This document shows positions 7,069 through 13,743 of a stretch of 28,631 nt of DNA, in pieces. The notes below the pieces were generated by a model. It had not been told where the DNA came from. It did not search any database and worked only from the letters and a program-made list of their open reading frames with translations. Each line of letters begins with the position of its first letter. Within the stretch, counting starts at the first letter, position 1. The DNA lies in contig JBBDXI010000048.1 in assembly GCA_040902425.1 (NCBI GenBank), forward strand, positions 1 to 28,631, given 5' to 3'. Made by a program: the position numbers and the translations under genes. This DNA comes from JBBDXI01 sp040902425. Its GTDB lineage: Bacteria > Planctomycetota > Phycisphaerae > Phycisphaerales > UBA1924.

Positions 7069-9168
7069 TCAGGGCTTGACGTGCGGCGATGCAAGCCGTT
7101 CGCTGATCTCCGCGGAGACCGCTTCGACGAACCGCGCCATCGGCATCGCCCCGAGGTCCTTCTCCACTCCCCGCGCCCGCACGCTCACTTGCCCTGCCTC
7201 AGCGTCGCGCGGGCCGACGATGAGCATGTAGGGGATCTTCTCCTCGGCCGCGGCCTTGATCTTGGCCTGGACGCGCTCGTTGGAGTCGTCGAGGGTGGCG
7301 CGGATGCGGGCGTCCTTCAGGGCCGCGAGCACCTTGCCGGCGTACTCAGCGGTCTTGTCGGAGATGGGCAGCACGCGCACCTGCTCCGGGGCCAGCCAGG
7401 TCGGGAACGCACCGGCGAAGTGCTCGATGAGGACGCCGCAGAAGCGCTCCATGCTTCCGAAGGGGGCGCGGTGGATCATCACCGGGCGGTGGCTCTGGTT
7501 GTCCGCGCCGATGTACTCGAGCTTGAACCGCTCGGGGAGGTTGTAATCGACCTGCACGGTGCCCAGCTGCCACTCGCGCCCGATGACGTCCTTCACCACG
7601 AAGTCGATCTTGGGGCCGTAGAACGCCGCCTCGCCGGGTTCCTCGTTGAAGGGGACGCCCAGGGACTTGGCGGCGTCGCGGCACGCGGCCTCGGCCTTCT
7701 CCCAGTTCTTCGGGTCGCCGACGTACTTGCTGCTGTCGGCGCTGCGCAGGCCGACGCGGACGCGGTAGTCCTTCATGTCCAGGGTCTTGAAGATGACCTT
7801 GACCAGCTCCAGGCACCCCAGCAGCTCCGCGGGGACCTGCTCGGGGGTACAGAAGAGGTGGGCATCATCCTGGGTGAAGCCGCGGACGCGGGTCATGCCG
7901 TGGACCTCGCCGGACTGCTCCCAGCGGTAGACGGTGCCGAACTCGGCCAGCCGCACGGGCAGGTCGCGGTAGGAGTGGGGGCTGCTGGCGTAGATCTTGA
8001 TGTGGTGGGGGCAGTTCATCGGCTTGAGCAGGTAGCCGTCGATGTCGCCCTTGGCGACGCGGTTGGCCAGCTCGCCGCAGGTGCAGCCTTCTTTCGCCAG
8101 CTTGTCGAGGCCCTCGCGCTCGATGATCGGCGGGTACTGGCTCTCGGCGTAGTAGGGGAAGTGGCCGCTGGTTCGGTAGAGCTCGAGCTTGCCGATGTGC
8201 GGGGTGAAGACCTGGAAGTAGCCCTGCTTGCGCAGCTCCTCGCTGATGAAGGCCTGGAGTTCCTGGCGGATGACGCCGCCGCGGGGGGTCCAGAGGATGA
8301 GCCCCTGGCCGACGGCCTCGTCGATGTGGAAGAGGCGGAGCTGCTTGCCGATCACGCGGTGGTCGCGCTTCTTGGCTTCTTCGAGCTGGTTGAGGTAGGC
8401 GTCGAGTTCTTCCTGAGTCGGGAAGGCGGTGCCGTAGACGCGGGTGAGGCGGTCGGACTTCTCATCGCCGTGCCAGTAGCTGGAGGCCACCGAGAGCACG
8501 CGGGCCGCGCCGATGCGGCCGGTGCTGGGGACGTGCGGCCCGCGGCAGAGGTCTTCCCAGTTCTTCCCCGGCGCGCCGGTGGCGTAGAACGACAGCCGGG
8601 TAGGTCGGCTCTCCGAGCCGACACTCTTCGCTCCATCGTCGCTGCCCTTCAGCGCCCGCTCGGCGTTGTCGAGCTTGTACTTGTTCCCCTCCCCGCGGAG
8701 CTTCCCCAGCCCCTCCTGGTCGCCGGTCTCGTAACGGGTGAACGGCCGGTTCTCTCCGATGATCTCGCCGATCCGGCGGTTGATCGCCTCGAACTGCTCG
8801 CTCGAGATCGCCTTCCCGGCCGGCACGTACATGTCGTAGAAAAACCCGGTGTCGGTGGGGGGGCCGTAGGCGAGCAGCACGTCCTTCCCGACGACATCCT
8901 GGATCGCCTCGGCCATCACGTGCGCGGCCGAGTGTCGCATCAGGTTCAGGGTCTCGGGGCTGGTCGGCTGCCCGGGCTTGGCGTTGGTGATGAGCGCAAC
9001 TCTGGCGTCGCGGTCGATCACCGTCGAGAGATCGCGGGTCTCGCCGTCGATCTTGATCGCCAGCGCGGCCTTCGCCAGGCCCGGCCCGATCGATTGCGCG
9101 ACCTCCAGGCCGGTCACCGGCTTATCGAAGCTCTTGGTCTTGCCGTCGGGAAGAGTGACAGTCGGCAT
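7069..9168 (-). CDS. thrS: Threonine--tRNA ligase
   Basis: This 699-residue enzyme charges tRNA-Thr with threonine in the cytosol. It has an N-terminal TGS domain (about 1-62), the second additional (editing) domain with H79 and H83 in HSAAH and CRGPH, the class II catalytic core and a C-terminal anticodon-binding domain (VRVLPISDKTAEYA onward). Zinc ligands C386 (MNCPHH), H437 (TQDDAH) and H566 (MIHRAPFG) match E. coli C334, H385 and H511 in spacing. It is longer than most ThrRS (about 640), partly from an insertion near residues 175-192 in the editing domain that carries a perfect DNA palindrome. The start is 11 nt after a small zinc-ribbon gene, and both lie behind a Thr-codon leader peptide and terminator, so threonine attenuation is the likely control. 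Confidence 0.97.
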   Translation of the reverse strand: MPTVTLPDGKTKSFDKPVTGLEVAQSIGPGLAKAALAIKIDGETRDLSTVIDRDARVALITNAKPGQPTSPETLNLMRHSAAHVMAEAIQDVVGKDVLLAYGPPTDTGFFYDMYVPAGKAISSEQFEAINRRIGEIIGENRPFTRYETGDQEGLGKLRGEGNKYKLDNAERALKGSDDGAKSVGSESRPTRLSFYATGAPGKNWEDLCRGPHVPSTGRIGAARVLSVASSYWHGDEKSDRLTRVYGTAFPTQEELDAYLNQLEEAKKRDHRVIGKQLRLFHIDEAVGQGLILWTPRGGVIRQELQAFISEELRKQGYFQVFTPHIGKLELYRTSGHFPYYAESQYPPIIEREGLDKLAKEGCTCGELANRVAKGDIDGYLLKPMNCPHHIKIYASSPHSYRDLPVRLAEFGTVYRWEQSGEVHGMTRVRGFTQDDAHLFCTPEQVPAELLGCLELVKVIFKTLDMKDYRVRVGLRSADSSKYVGDPKNWEKAEAACRDAAKSLGVPFNEEPGEAAFYGPKIDFVVKDVIGREWQLGTVQVDYNLPERFKLEYIGADNQSHRPVMIHRAPFGSMERFCGVLIEHFAGAFPTWLAPEQVRVLPISDKTAEYAGKVLAALKDARIRATLDDSNERVQAKIKAAAEEKIPYMLIVGPRDAEAGQVSVRARGVEKDLGAMPMARFVEAVSAEISERLASPHVKP
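8604..8622. repeat. Perfect 8-bp-stem palindrome inside thrS (REP-like)
   Basis: GTCGGCTC-TCC-GAGCCGAC is a perfect inverted repeat with a 3-base loop, lying in frame within thrS and encoding residues 183-189 (VGSESRP). It sits in the part of the editing domain where this ThrRS has extra residues between the KG and LSFY segments. Its form, a GC-rich stem with a very short loop, is like a REP-type intergenic element. No other copy is in the window. Confidence 0.6.
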
Positions 9169-9179
9169 GGCGGATTCTC

Positions 9180-9422
9180 TCAGTCCTGGGAGTCGGAGCC
9201 GGGAGCGTAGAGGCGGAGCGCTTCACACTCCGGGCAGCGGAAGGCGACGACTTTGAGCCCCGCGTTGACCTGCCCGCGGTTGGCCTCACCCGACCAGAAG
9301 CTCGATTTCGGTTCGCCCCGGCACCACCGCGGGAGGTGGATCTCGTTGAAATGGCCCACATCCGTCAGGAAGCCCGGCTCCATCTCCTTGTGGCAGACCA
9401 AGCAGGTGGGTTTCGCCGCCAT
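9180..9422 (-). CDS. Small zinc-ribbon protein upstream of thrS (DUF6487-like)
   Basis: An 80-residue protein with an N-terminal CLVC pair (C7, C10), a central conserved-looking stretch GHFNEIHLPRWCRGE, and a C-terminal CPEC pair followed by LRLY. Two CxxC pairs at the ends predict a single zinc-binding ribbon. The pattern resembles the putative zinc-ribbon family DUF6487, whose function is not known to me. The ATG at 9422 is the start that precedes the first Cys pair; longer readings of the frame run into the leader-peptide region and are not credible. Its stop is 11 nt before thrS, so the two are cotranscribed and both lie behind the attenuator. A role tied to translation or to zinc supply for ThrRS is possible but unproven. 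Confidence 0.8.
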   Translation of the reverse strand: MAAKPTCLVCHKEMEPGFLTDVGHFNEIHLPRWCRGEPKSSFWSGEANRGQVNAGLKVVAFRCPECEALRLYAPGSDSQD

Positions 9423-9470
9423 AGGTGCCTCGAGTCCTTGGGGTGGGCGTTGCGCGGGGCCTCGCGATGG

Positions 9471-9501
9471 TAAACGAAAAGCCCGGCTCGGCGGCCGGGC
9501 T
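9471..9501 (-). terminator. Rho-independent terminator of the thrS leader (attenuator)
   Basis: On the minus strand AGCCCGGC-CGCCGA-GCCGGGCT forms a perfect 8-bp stem with a 6-base loop, followed directly by TTTCGTTT (together with the last stem T, TTTTCGTTT). It lies between the Thr-rich leader peptide and the zinc-ribbon/thrS genes. No other gene reads into it from that side, so it acts within the leader. Readthrough would be needed to express thrS from this promoter. Confidence 0.85.
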
Positions 9502-9548
9502 GCGTCGTGGTCCACGGGCAGACGGCGGCCGCTCACGCCGGGGGCGTG
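9491..9548 (-). promoter_or_regulatory. Competing RNA pairings of the thrS attenuator
   Basis: Two alternatives to the terminator can be drawn in the transcript. GCGGCCG right after the leader stop codon (9526-9532) is complementary over 7 bases to CGGCCGC in the 5' half and loop of the terminator (9491-9497), which would act as antiterminator. A pause-type hairpin CACGCC-CCC-GGCGUG (9534-9548) covers the end of the leader frame and its stop. A ribosome stalled on Thr codons would leave GCGGCCG free. One that reaches the stop would mask it and let the terminator form. Confidence 0.6.
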
Positions 9549-9586
9549 GTCGTGGTCGTCGTCGTGGCCGCGGGCTGAATGCTCAT
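9533..9586 (-). CDS. Threonine-rich leader peptide of the thrS operon
   Basis: A 17-residue frame encodes MSIQPAATTTTTTTPPA. Codons 8-14 (9565-9545) are seven consecutive threonine codons (ACG and ACC). It is followed by a Rho-independent terminator about 30 nt after its stop and then by the zinc-ribbon gene and thrS. This matches the logic of the E. coli thr operon leader peptide: low charged tRNA-Thr stalls the ribosome and favours antitermination. A promoter-like pair (TTGTCC, 17 bp, TACTGT) ends 9 nt before the ATG, so the leader would be translated from a nearly leaderless mRNA, consistent with no Shine-Dalgarno. The longer frame reaching back to 9778 overlaps the divergent padR promoter and is rejected. 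Confidence 0.85.
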   Translation of the reverse strand: MSIQPAATTTTTTTPPA

Positions 9587-9595
9587 GGTCGGCGA

Positions 9596-9624
9596 ACAGT
9601 ATCGGGCGGCTGCGGGTCGGACAA
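9596..9624 (-). promoter_or_regulatory. Predicted sigma-70-like promoter of the thrS leader
   Basis: Reading the minus strand, TTGTCC (9624-9619) and TACTGT (9601-9596) are separated by exactly 17 bp. The -35 matches 4 of 6 consensus bases and the -10 matches 3 of 6 (TAnnnT). Transcription would begin 2-4 nt before the leader-peptide ATG at 9586. Confidence 0.5.
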
Positions 9625-9741
9625 GAGCCGCCGGGCGCCGTCGGTCGGGGGCCGAGCGCTCGGGAACCGCTGCGCCGCCCACCGGCTGCGTCCTTCGACA
9701 ATCGCCCGGCCCGGTGAACCCCCCGGAGTTCACCCCCTCCC

Positions 9742-9770
9742 TTGACAGATATATCGGAATGGGATATATT
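9742..9770 (+). promoter_or_regulatory. Consensus promoter of padR, predicting a leaderless mRNA
   Basis: TTGACA (9742-9747) and TATATT (9765-9770) are separated by 17 bp, an almost perfect sigma-70-type promoter. The A of the padR ATG is at 9777, the expected transcription start 7 nt after the -10 box, so the mRNA would have no 5' untranslated region. A dyad lies within the spacer and -10 box. Confidence 0.8.
9749..9769. promoter_or_regulatory. Dyad operator for PadR autorepression
   Basis: ATATATC (9749-9755), 7-base spacer, GATATAT (9763-9769) is a perfect inverted repeat with 21-bp span sitting between the -35 and -10 boxes and over the -10. PadR proteins bind AT-rich dyads of this kind, often at their own promoter. 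Binding here would block RNA polymerase. Confidence 0.65.
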
Positions 9771-9776
9771 GTGGGC

Positions 9777-10154
9777 ATGCCTCGCCGCGATGCCCAGCCC
9801 GACTCCGCGGAACTCGTCCTGCTCTCCCTCCTCGCCGACGGCCCCCAGTACGGTTACGCCCTCACGAAAGAGGCCACCGCCCGCTCCGAGGGCCGCGTAC
9901 GCCTGACCCCGGGGGTCCTCTACCCGCTGCTGAAGTCGCTGGAAACGCAGGGCCTGGTGGTCGCCTCGTGGGAGGAGGTCAAGTCGGGCGGGGCGCCGGA
10001 GGATGCGGCCGGGCGCAAGCGGAAGTGGTACCGGCTCTCCCCCAAGGGCCGCCGGCGGCTGGAGCAGCGGATCGCCGCGCACCGGGCGTACCGGGCGATC
10101 ATCGACGCCTTCATCGGGCCCGCGGATGCGGGGCAGGAGGATGGCGCCCGGTGA
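9777..10154 (+). CDS. PadR family transcriptional repressor
   Basis: This 125-residue protein is a winged-helix PadR regulator. The family core is clear: ELVLLSLLADGPQYGYALTKE, then RLTPGVLYPLLKSLETQGLV, and a wing YRLSPKGRRRLEQ. PadR proteins are cytosolic dimers that repress target genes and respond to a ligand or to a partner protein. The start at 9777 is chosen because it coincides with the predicted transcription start; an in-frame ATG at 9759 lies between the -35 and -10 boxes and cannot be transcribed from that promoter. The stop overlaps the GTG start of the next gene (GTGA), so the two are translationally coupled. PadR genes next to HAAS-domain membrane proteins form a recurrent pair in bacteria. 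Confidence 0.92.
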   Translation: MPRRDAQPDSAELVLLSLLADGPQYGYALTKEATARSEGRVRLTPGVLYPLLKSLETQGLVVASWEEVKSGGAPEDAAGRKRKWYRLSPKGRRRLEQRIAAHRAYRAIIDAFIGPADAGQEDGAR

Positions 10155-11473
10155 GCACTCGCCCGCTCAAACTCTCCGAGGCCGCGGCGCCGCGCGAGGC
10201 GGCCGATGCGGTCGCATCCTGGCTCCGCGTCCTGGAGCCGCTGCTGAAGCTCCCCGACCGGGAGCGATCGGCGATCGTCGAAGAGCTCGATTCCCACCTC
10301 CGCGAGCGCATCCGGGACCAGATGCTCGCGGGTGTTCCCGAAAGCCAGGCCGTCCGCGCGGCCATCGGGGAGCTGGGCGATGCCGCCTTGCTCGCCCGCC
10401 GCTTCCGCGCTGCCGGCCGCTCACCCCTCAGGAGACTGGCGATGAACACTCTTGTCCTCGGCGTGGCGGGCGCGGCCCTGGTGACCAGCATCGTGGCCGT
10501 CCGCGGGCCCGGGGTGGCCTCCAACCCGGCGGTGTACCAGCCCGAGCCCGCCGTCATGAAGGGCGCCGATGGATCGGGCAAGCAGGTGGTGGACGAGATC
10601 GCGCTCCAGGGCGCGACGCTCGAGCAAGCCCTGATGCAGATCGCCAAGGGCGCGGGCCTGAAGCTGTTCATCCACAGGGATGGCCCGGGGAACGACGGGC
10701 TGGAGGAGGACGATTCGGTCACGCTCCTGGCGCACAGGGCGTCGCTGGAGCGGCTCTTCGAGCTGATCAATGAGAAGCGGAGTTCCTCGGCCAAGATCGA
10801 CTTCCGGGTCGTCGGCTCGACGCTGGAGGTCGCGAGCCGCGCGTTCTTCGACCGGCGCGACACGCAGCTGGTCAGCTTCGACATCGCGCCGATCCTGAAC
10901 GCCGGGATCGAGGCAGACCGGCTCATCGAGGCGATCACATCGATGGTCGAGATGGAGCACTGGGAGGAGAACGGCGGGGAGACCGGACGGATGACCGTCG
11001 TGGGCGAGCGCCTCTTCGTCAGCGCCCCGCCGCGCATGTGGAGGCAGGCCGCGTGGATGATCGAGCAGCTCGGGGGCGGGCAGCCGGGGCACGAGGCGCG
11101 TGGGCCCGAGCGTGCCGGCCCGACGCTGACGGCCCAGCCCATTCTCGCCCAACGGGAGCTCCCGATCCTCAGGTTGCGGGCGGAGAAGGCCGCGGCGGAC
11201 GACGCCGCCAACCTCGAAAAGCAGATCAAGCACCTGCGCCGGGAGCTCGCCTGGCGCAAGGTGATGCTCGGCGCGGAACTCACGGCGGAGGACCGCGCGG
11301 CCATGGATGACAGCCGGGCCGTCAAGGCCGTCGGGCCCGATGATCCCCGCCGAAAGGAGGTCGAGGCCGAGGCCGCGGCCATCCGTCTACGGCTGTTCGA
11401 ACTTGCCCATACCTACGACGAATGGCGCAAGAAAGGACCCTCTGGGGGTGGCGAGCCTGGCCCAACGAGGTAG
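10151..11473 (+). CDS. Membrane protein with N-terminal HAAS-like domain and secretin STN-like domain
   Basis: This 440-residue protein begins with a helical domain (LPDRERSAIVEELDSHLRER, then VRAAIGELGD) resembling the HAAS/permease-prefix domain found beside PadR regulators. One transmembrane helix follows (about residues 98-117, NTLVLGVAGAALVTSIVAV). The outside part contains a segment like the STN domain of secretins (ATLEQALMQIAKGAGLKLFI) and a following alpha/beta region ending near MWRQAAWMIEQLG, then a charged coiled-coil-like tail. It has no secretin pore domain. The GTG start overlaps the padR stop (GTGA). The pair probably senses an envelope signal, with PadR as the output, but the signal is unknown. 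The Pro/Gly-rich tip of the C-terminus is not recognisable. Confidence 0.75.
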   Translation: MSTRPLKLSEAAAPREAADAVASWLRVLEPLLKLPDRERSAIVEELDSHLRERIRDQMLAGVPESQAVRAAIGELGDAALLARRFRAAGRSPLRRLAMNTLVLGVAGAALVTSIVAVRGPGVASNPAVYQPEPAVMKGADGSGKQVVDEIALQGATLEQALMQIAKGAGLKLFIHRDGPGNDGLEEDDSVTLLAHRASLERLFELINEKRSSSAKIDFRVVGSTLEVASRAFFDRRDTQLVSFDIAPILNAGIEADRLIEAITSMVEMEHWEENGGETGRMTVVGERLFVSAPPRMWRQAAWMIEQLGGGQPGHEARGPERAGPTLTAQPILAQRELPILRLRAEKAAADDAANLEKQIKHLRRELAWRKVMLGAELTAEDRAAMDDSRAVKAVGPDDPRRKEVEAEAAAIRLRLFELAHTYDEWRKKGPSGGGEPGPTR

Positions 11474-11591
11474 CCCGGGTTGAGCCGTGCCGATGCCCGC
11501 CGCCGTGGCTCGACTTTGACGTTTCACCCCGGTTCCGCCAAGATATGGGGTTGGTGAACCCTCCCCTTCCCCAATCCGTGGTGGCCCGGCC

Positions 11592-12080
11592 GTGATCTGC
11601 CCGTACTGCGGTCATCACGACTCCAAGGTCATCGACTCGCGGTCGAGCGAATCCGGCCGGGTGATCCGGCGGCGCCGGCAGTGCCTGAAGTGCGACAAGC
11701 GGTTCACGACCTACGAGCGGGTCGAGCAATCCGCCCGGCTGATGGTCATCAAGCGGGACGGGTCGCGGGTGCCCTTCAACCGGGAGAACATCCTGCGGGG
11801 CATCCAGGCGGCGTGCGGGAAGCGGAACATCGCCGAGGATGTGAAGGAGCGGCTGGCGGATACGGTCGAGGAGGAACTCCACCGCGACTTCGACCGGGAG
11901 GTCGAGAGCGTGGCGATCGGGGCGCGGGTGATGGCCAAGCTGCGGGACCTGGATGAGGTGGCGTACATCCGCTTCGCCAGCGAGTACCTGAAGCTCGGCA
12001 ACGCCGGCGAGCTGGAGGCGGAACTGGCGAGCCTGCGCTCGCGCCCCCGCAACGTGAAGCAGCAGCAGTCGTTGTTCTGA
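11592..12080 (+). CDS. nrdR: Transcriptional repressor NrdR
   Basis: This 162-residue protein is NrdR, the nucleotide-sensing repressor of ribonucleotide reductase genes. It has the zinc ribbon with C3, C6, C31 and C34 (MICPYC ... CLKC), then the ATP-cone domain starting MVIKRDGSRVPFNRENILRGI and the family C-terminal helices (VAYIRFASEYLKL). It binds ATP or dATP and represses nrd operons through NrdR boxes when dATP is high. The start is GTG. No nrd gene is in the window, so its targets are elsewhere, and I see no clear pair of NrdR boxes upstream. A TTGACG at 11516-11521 is the only -35-like element in the preceding gap. The C-terminus is slightly extended with QQQ. Confidence 0.97.
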   Translation: MICPYCGHHDSKVIDSRSSESGRVIRRRRQCLKCDKRFTTYERVEQSARLMVIKRDGSRVPFNRENILRGIQAACGKRNIAEDVKERLADTVEEELHRDFDREVESVAIGARVMAKLRDLDEVAYIRFASEYLKLGNAGELEAELASLRSRPRNVKQQQSLF

Positions 12081-12135
12081 TCTGGACGAGCGGCGAGCGC
12101 CAGCGACCCGTCGCCTACGGTCTCGGAGTGCTCCG

Positions 12136-12915
12136 TTGAAGCCTGTCGTCCCCTCCAGCATCGTCATCCTTGCCCTTCTGCTCGGCGCGGCCTGCGAGCG
12201 CAGGCAGCCACCCCCGCCCGCGCCGCCCCCGCCCCCCGACCCGGCGATGGTCGCCGAGGGCGAGAGGCTCTTCGTCAAGCACCAGTGCATCTCCTGCCAC
12301 AGCACGGACGGCACCCCGGGGCTGGCGCCGACGCTGGCGGGTATCTACGGGACGAAGCAGAAGCTGATGGACGGGCGGGAGGTGACCGTGGACATCCCGT
12401 ACCTCCGGCGGTCGCTCATCGACCCGGGGGCCGATCTTGTTCCCGACTACCCGGCCCAGATGTTGAGCTACGCGAAGCTGATGAACGAGAGAGAGATCGC
12501 CGCGGTCATCGCGTACATCCGGACGCTCAAGCCGGCGGACGAGATGGAGGCGCCGGATTACCCAGCAGGGGACGGTGCTCAGGCTTGGGGAGGTCCCGAG
12601 CAGATGGTCGATGCCGGGCGGAAGCTGCACGCAATCAAGGCCTGCAACGCGTGCCATTCGATCGACGGTTCGAAGAACATCGGCGCATCGCTCGCGGGGA
12701 TTTACGGCACGCAGCGGCCCATGGCGGACGGACGCAGCGTGCTCGCCGACGACGCGTACTTCCGGCGGGCGACCTTTGACCCCGCGTTCGAGCTGAACGC
12801 CGGCTACGCGAACCAGATGCTCAGTTACACGGGACAAGTGACGCCCAACGAGATGGATGCCCTGATAGCCTACTACAAATCGTTGCCCACGCCGGCCACC
12901 CCCGACGGCCGCTGA
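12136..12915 (+). CDS. Diheme c-type cytochrome, probable lipoprotein
   Basis: This 259-residue exported protein has two class I cytochrome c domains that are internal duplicates of each other. Heme motifs are C51-ISCH and C170-NACH. Each is followed by APTLAGIYGT or GASLAGIYGT and by a distal Met in AQMLSY or NQMLSY, the likely sixth iron ligands. The domain resembles the cytochrome c tail of caa3-type oxidase subunit II, so it probably carries electrons to a terminal oxidase (inference). The N-terminus is hydrophobic and ends LLLGAAC, close to a lipobox, followed by a Pro-rich linker. The start is TTG with GGAG 7 nt upstream (12125-12128); no ATG or GTG lies in frame nearby. No oxidase or cytochrome maturation gene is adjacent. 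Confidence 0.88.
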   Translation: MKPVVPSSIVILALLLGAACERRQPPPPAPPPPPDPAMVAEGERLFVKHQCISCHSTDGTPGLAPTLAGIYGTKQKLMDGREVTVDIPYLRRSLIDPGADLVPDYPAQMLSYAKLMNEREIAAVIAYIRTLKPADEMEAPDYPAGDGAQAWGGPEQMVDAGRKLHAIKACNACHSIDGSKNIGASLAGIYGTQRPMADGRSVLADDAYFRRATFDPAFELNAGYANQMLSYTGQVTPNEMDALIAYYKSLPTPATPDGR

Positions 12916-12930
12916 TTCAGGAGTTTGCGA

Positions 12931-13743
12931 GTGCTCAAGAAGACCTTCCCCGACGCCGCCGCCGCCTTCGCCGATCTGCGTGAGAAGAGCGTGCTCCGCG
13001 ACGGGATCACCGTCATGGTCGGCGGCTTCGGCCTCTGCGGGATCCCCGAGCACCTGATCGCGGCCCTGCGCGACAGCGGCGTCAAAGGCCTGACCTGCAT
13101 CTCCAACAACGCGGGCGTGGACGACTTCGGCCTCGGCCTGCTCCTCCAGACCCGCCAGATCCGCAAGATGATCTCCAGCTACGTCGGCGAGAACGCCACG
13201 TTCGAGCGGCAGTTCCTCCAGGGCGAGCTGGAGGTCGAGTTCAACCCGCAGGGCACGCTGGCGGAGCGCATCCGCGCGGGCGGGGCGGGCATCCCCGCCT
13301 TCTACACCGCCACCGGGGCCGGCACGCTCGTCGCCGAGGGCAAGGAGACCCGCCCGCTCCTGCGCCCCGCGCAGGGCGTCGGCGGCGCGACGATCCCGGG
13401 GCGCGGGCCAGCCGGCCGCCCGCTCGCGGCCCCGGGCACCCGGCATGCGGCACCGCCGGCCGAGCCGCGCGAGTACGTCCTGGAGACGGGCCTCTACGCC
13501 GACCTCGCCCTCGTCAAGGCGTGGAAGGCGGACGAGTTCGGCAACCTGATCTATCGCAAGACGGCCCGCAACTTCAACCCGATGATGGCCGCGGCCGCGG
13601 CGTTCGTGATCGCGGAGGTCGAGGAACTGGTGCCGACGGGCGCGCTGGACCCGGACCAGGTCCACACGCCGGGTAGCTACGTCGACCGGCTGGTCAAGAC
13701 GGTGGGGGAGAAGCGGATCGAGCAGCGGACGGTGCGGAAGTAG
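12931..13743 (+). CDS. scoA: 3-oxoacid CoA-transferase subunit A, orphan and with an insertion
   Basis: This 270-residue protein is the A subunit of the succinyl-CoA:3-oxoacid CoA-transferase family (also PcaI, AtoD), with GGFGLCGIPEHLI near the N-terminus, LTCISNNAG, the GAGIPAFYTATGAGT loop and the ADLALVKAWKADEFGNLIYRKTARNFNP signature. It normally pairs with a B subunit carrying the catalytic glutamate; no B gene follows, and the next gene is on the other strand. Residues about 146-181 form an Ala/Gly/Pro/Arg-rich insertion absent from typical members (about 230 residues), where the family has a short loop. GTG at 12931 is chosen because AGGAG at 12919-12923 lies 7 nt upstream; TTG at 12925 is too close to it. 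It is 15 bp behind the cytochrome gene. Confidence 0.85.
   Translation: MLKKTFPDAAAAFADLREKSVLRDGITVMVGGFGLCGIPEHLIAALRDSGVKGLTCISNNAGVDDFGLGLLLQTRQIRKMISSYVGENATFERQFLQGELEVEFNPQGTLAERIRAGGAGIPAFYTATGAGTLVAEGKETRPLLRPAQGVGGATIPGRGPAGRPLAAPGTRHAAPPAEPREYVLETGLYADLALVKAWKADEFGNLIYRKTARNFNPMMAAAAAFVIAEVEELVPTGALDPDQVHTPGSYVDRLVKTVGEKRIEQRTVRK

Noticed and set aside
6919..9210. 763-residue plus-strand frame opposite thrS
   Set aside because: Antisense shadow of thrS, rich in Gly/Val/Leu/Asp from complementary codons.
9759..9776. Upstream in-frame ATG for PadR
   Set aside because: Lies between the -35 and -10 boxes, so it would not be in the mRNA from that promoter.
9533..9778. 81-residue frame ending in the Thr-rich leader peptide
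   Set aside because: Its upstream part covers the divergent padR promoter and the leader promoter, and would have to be transcribed from inside padR. Only the last 17 codons fit a leader peptide.
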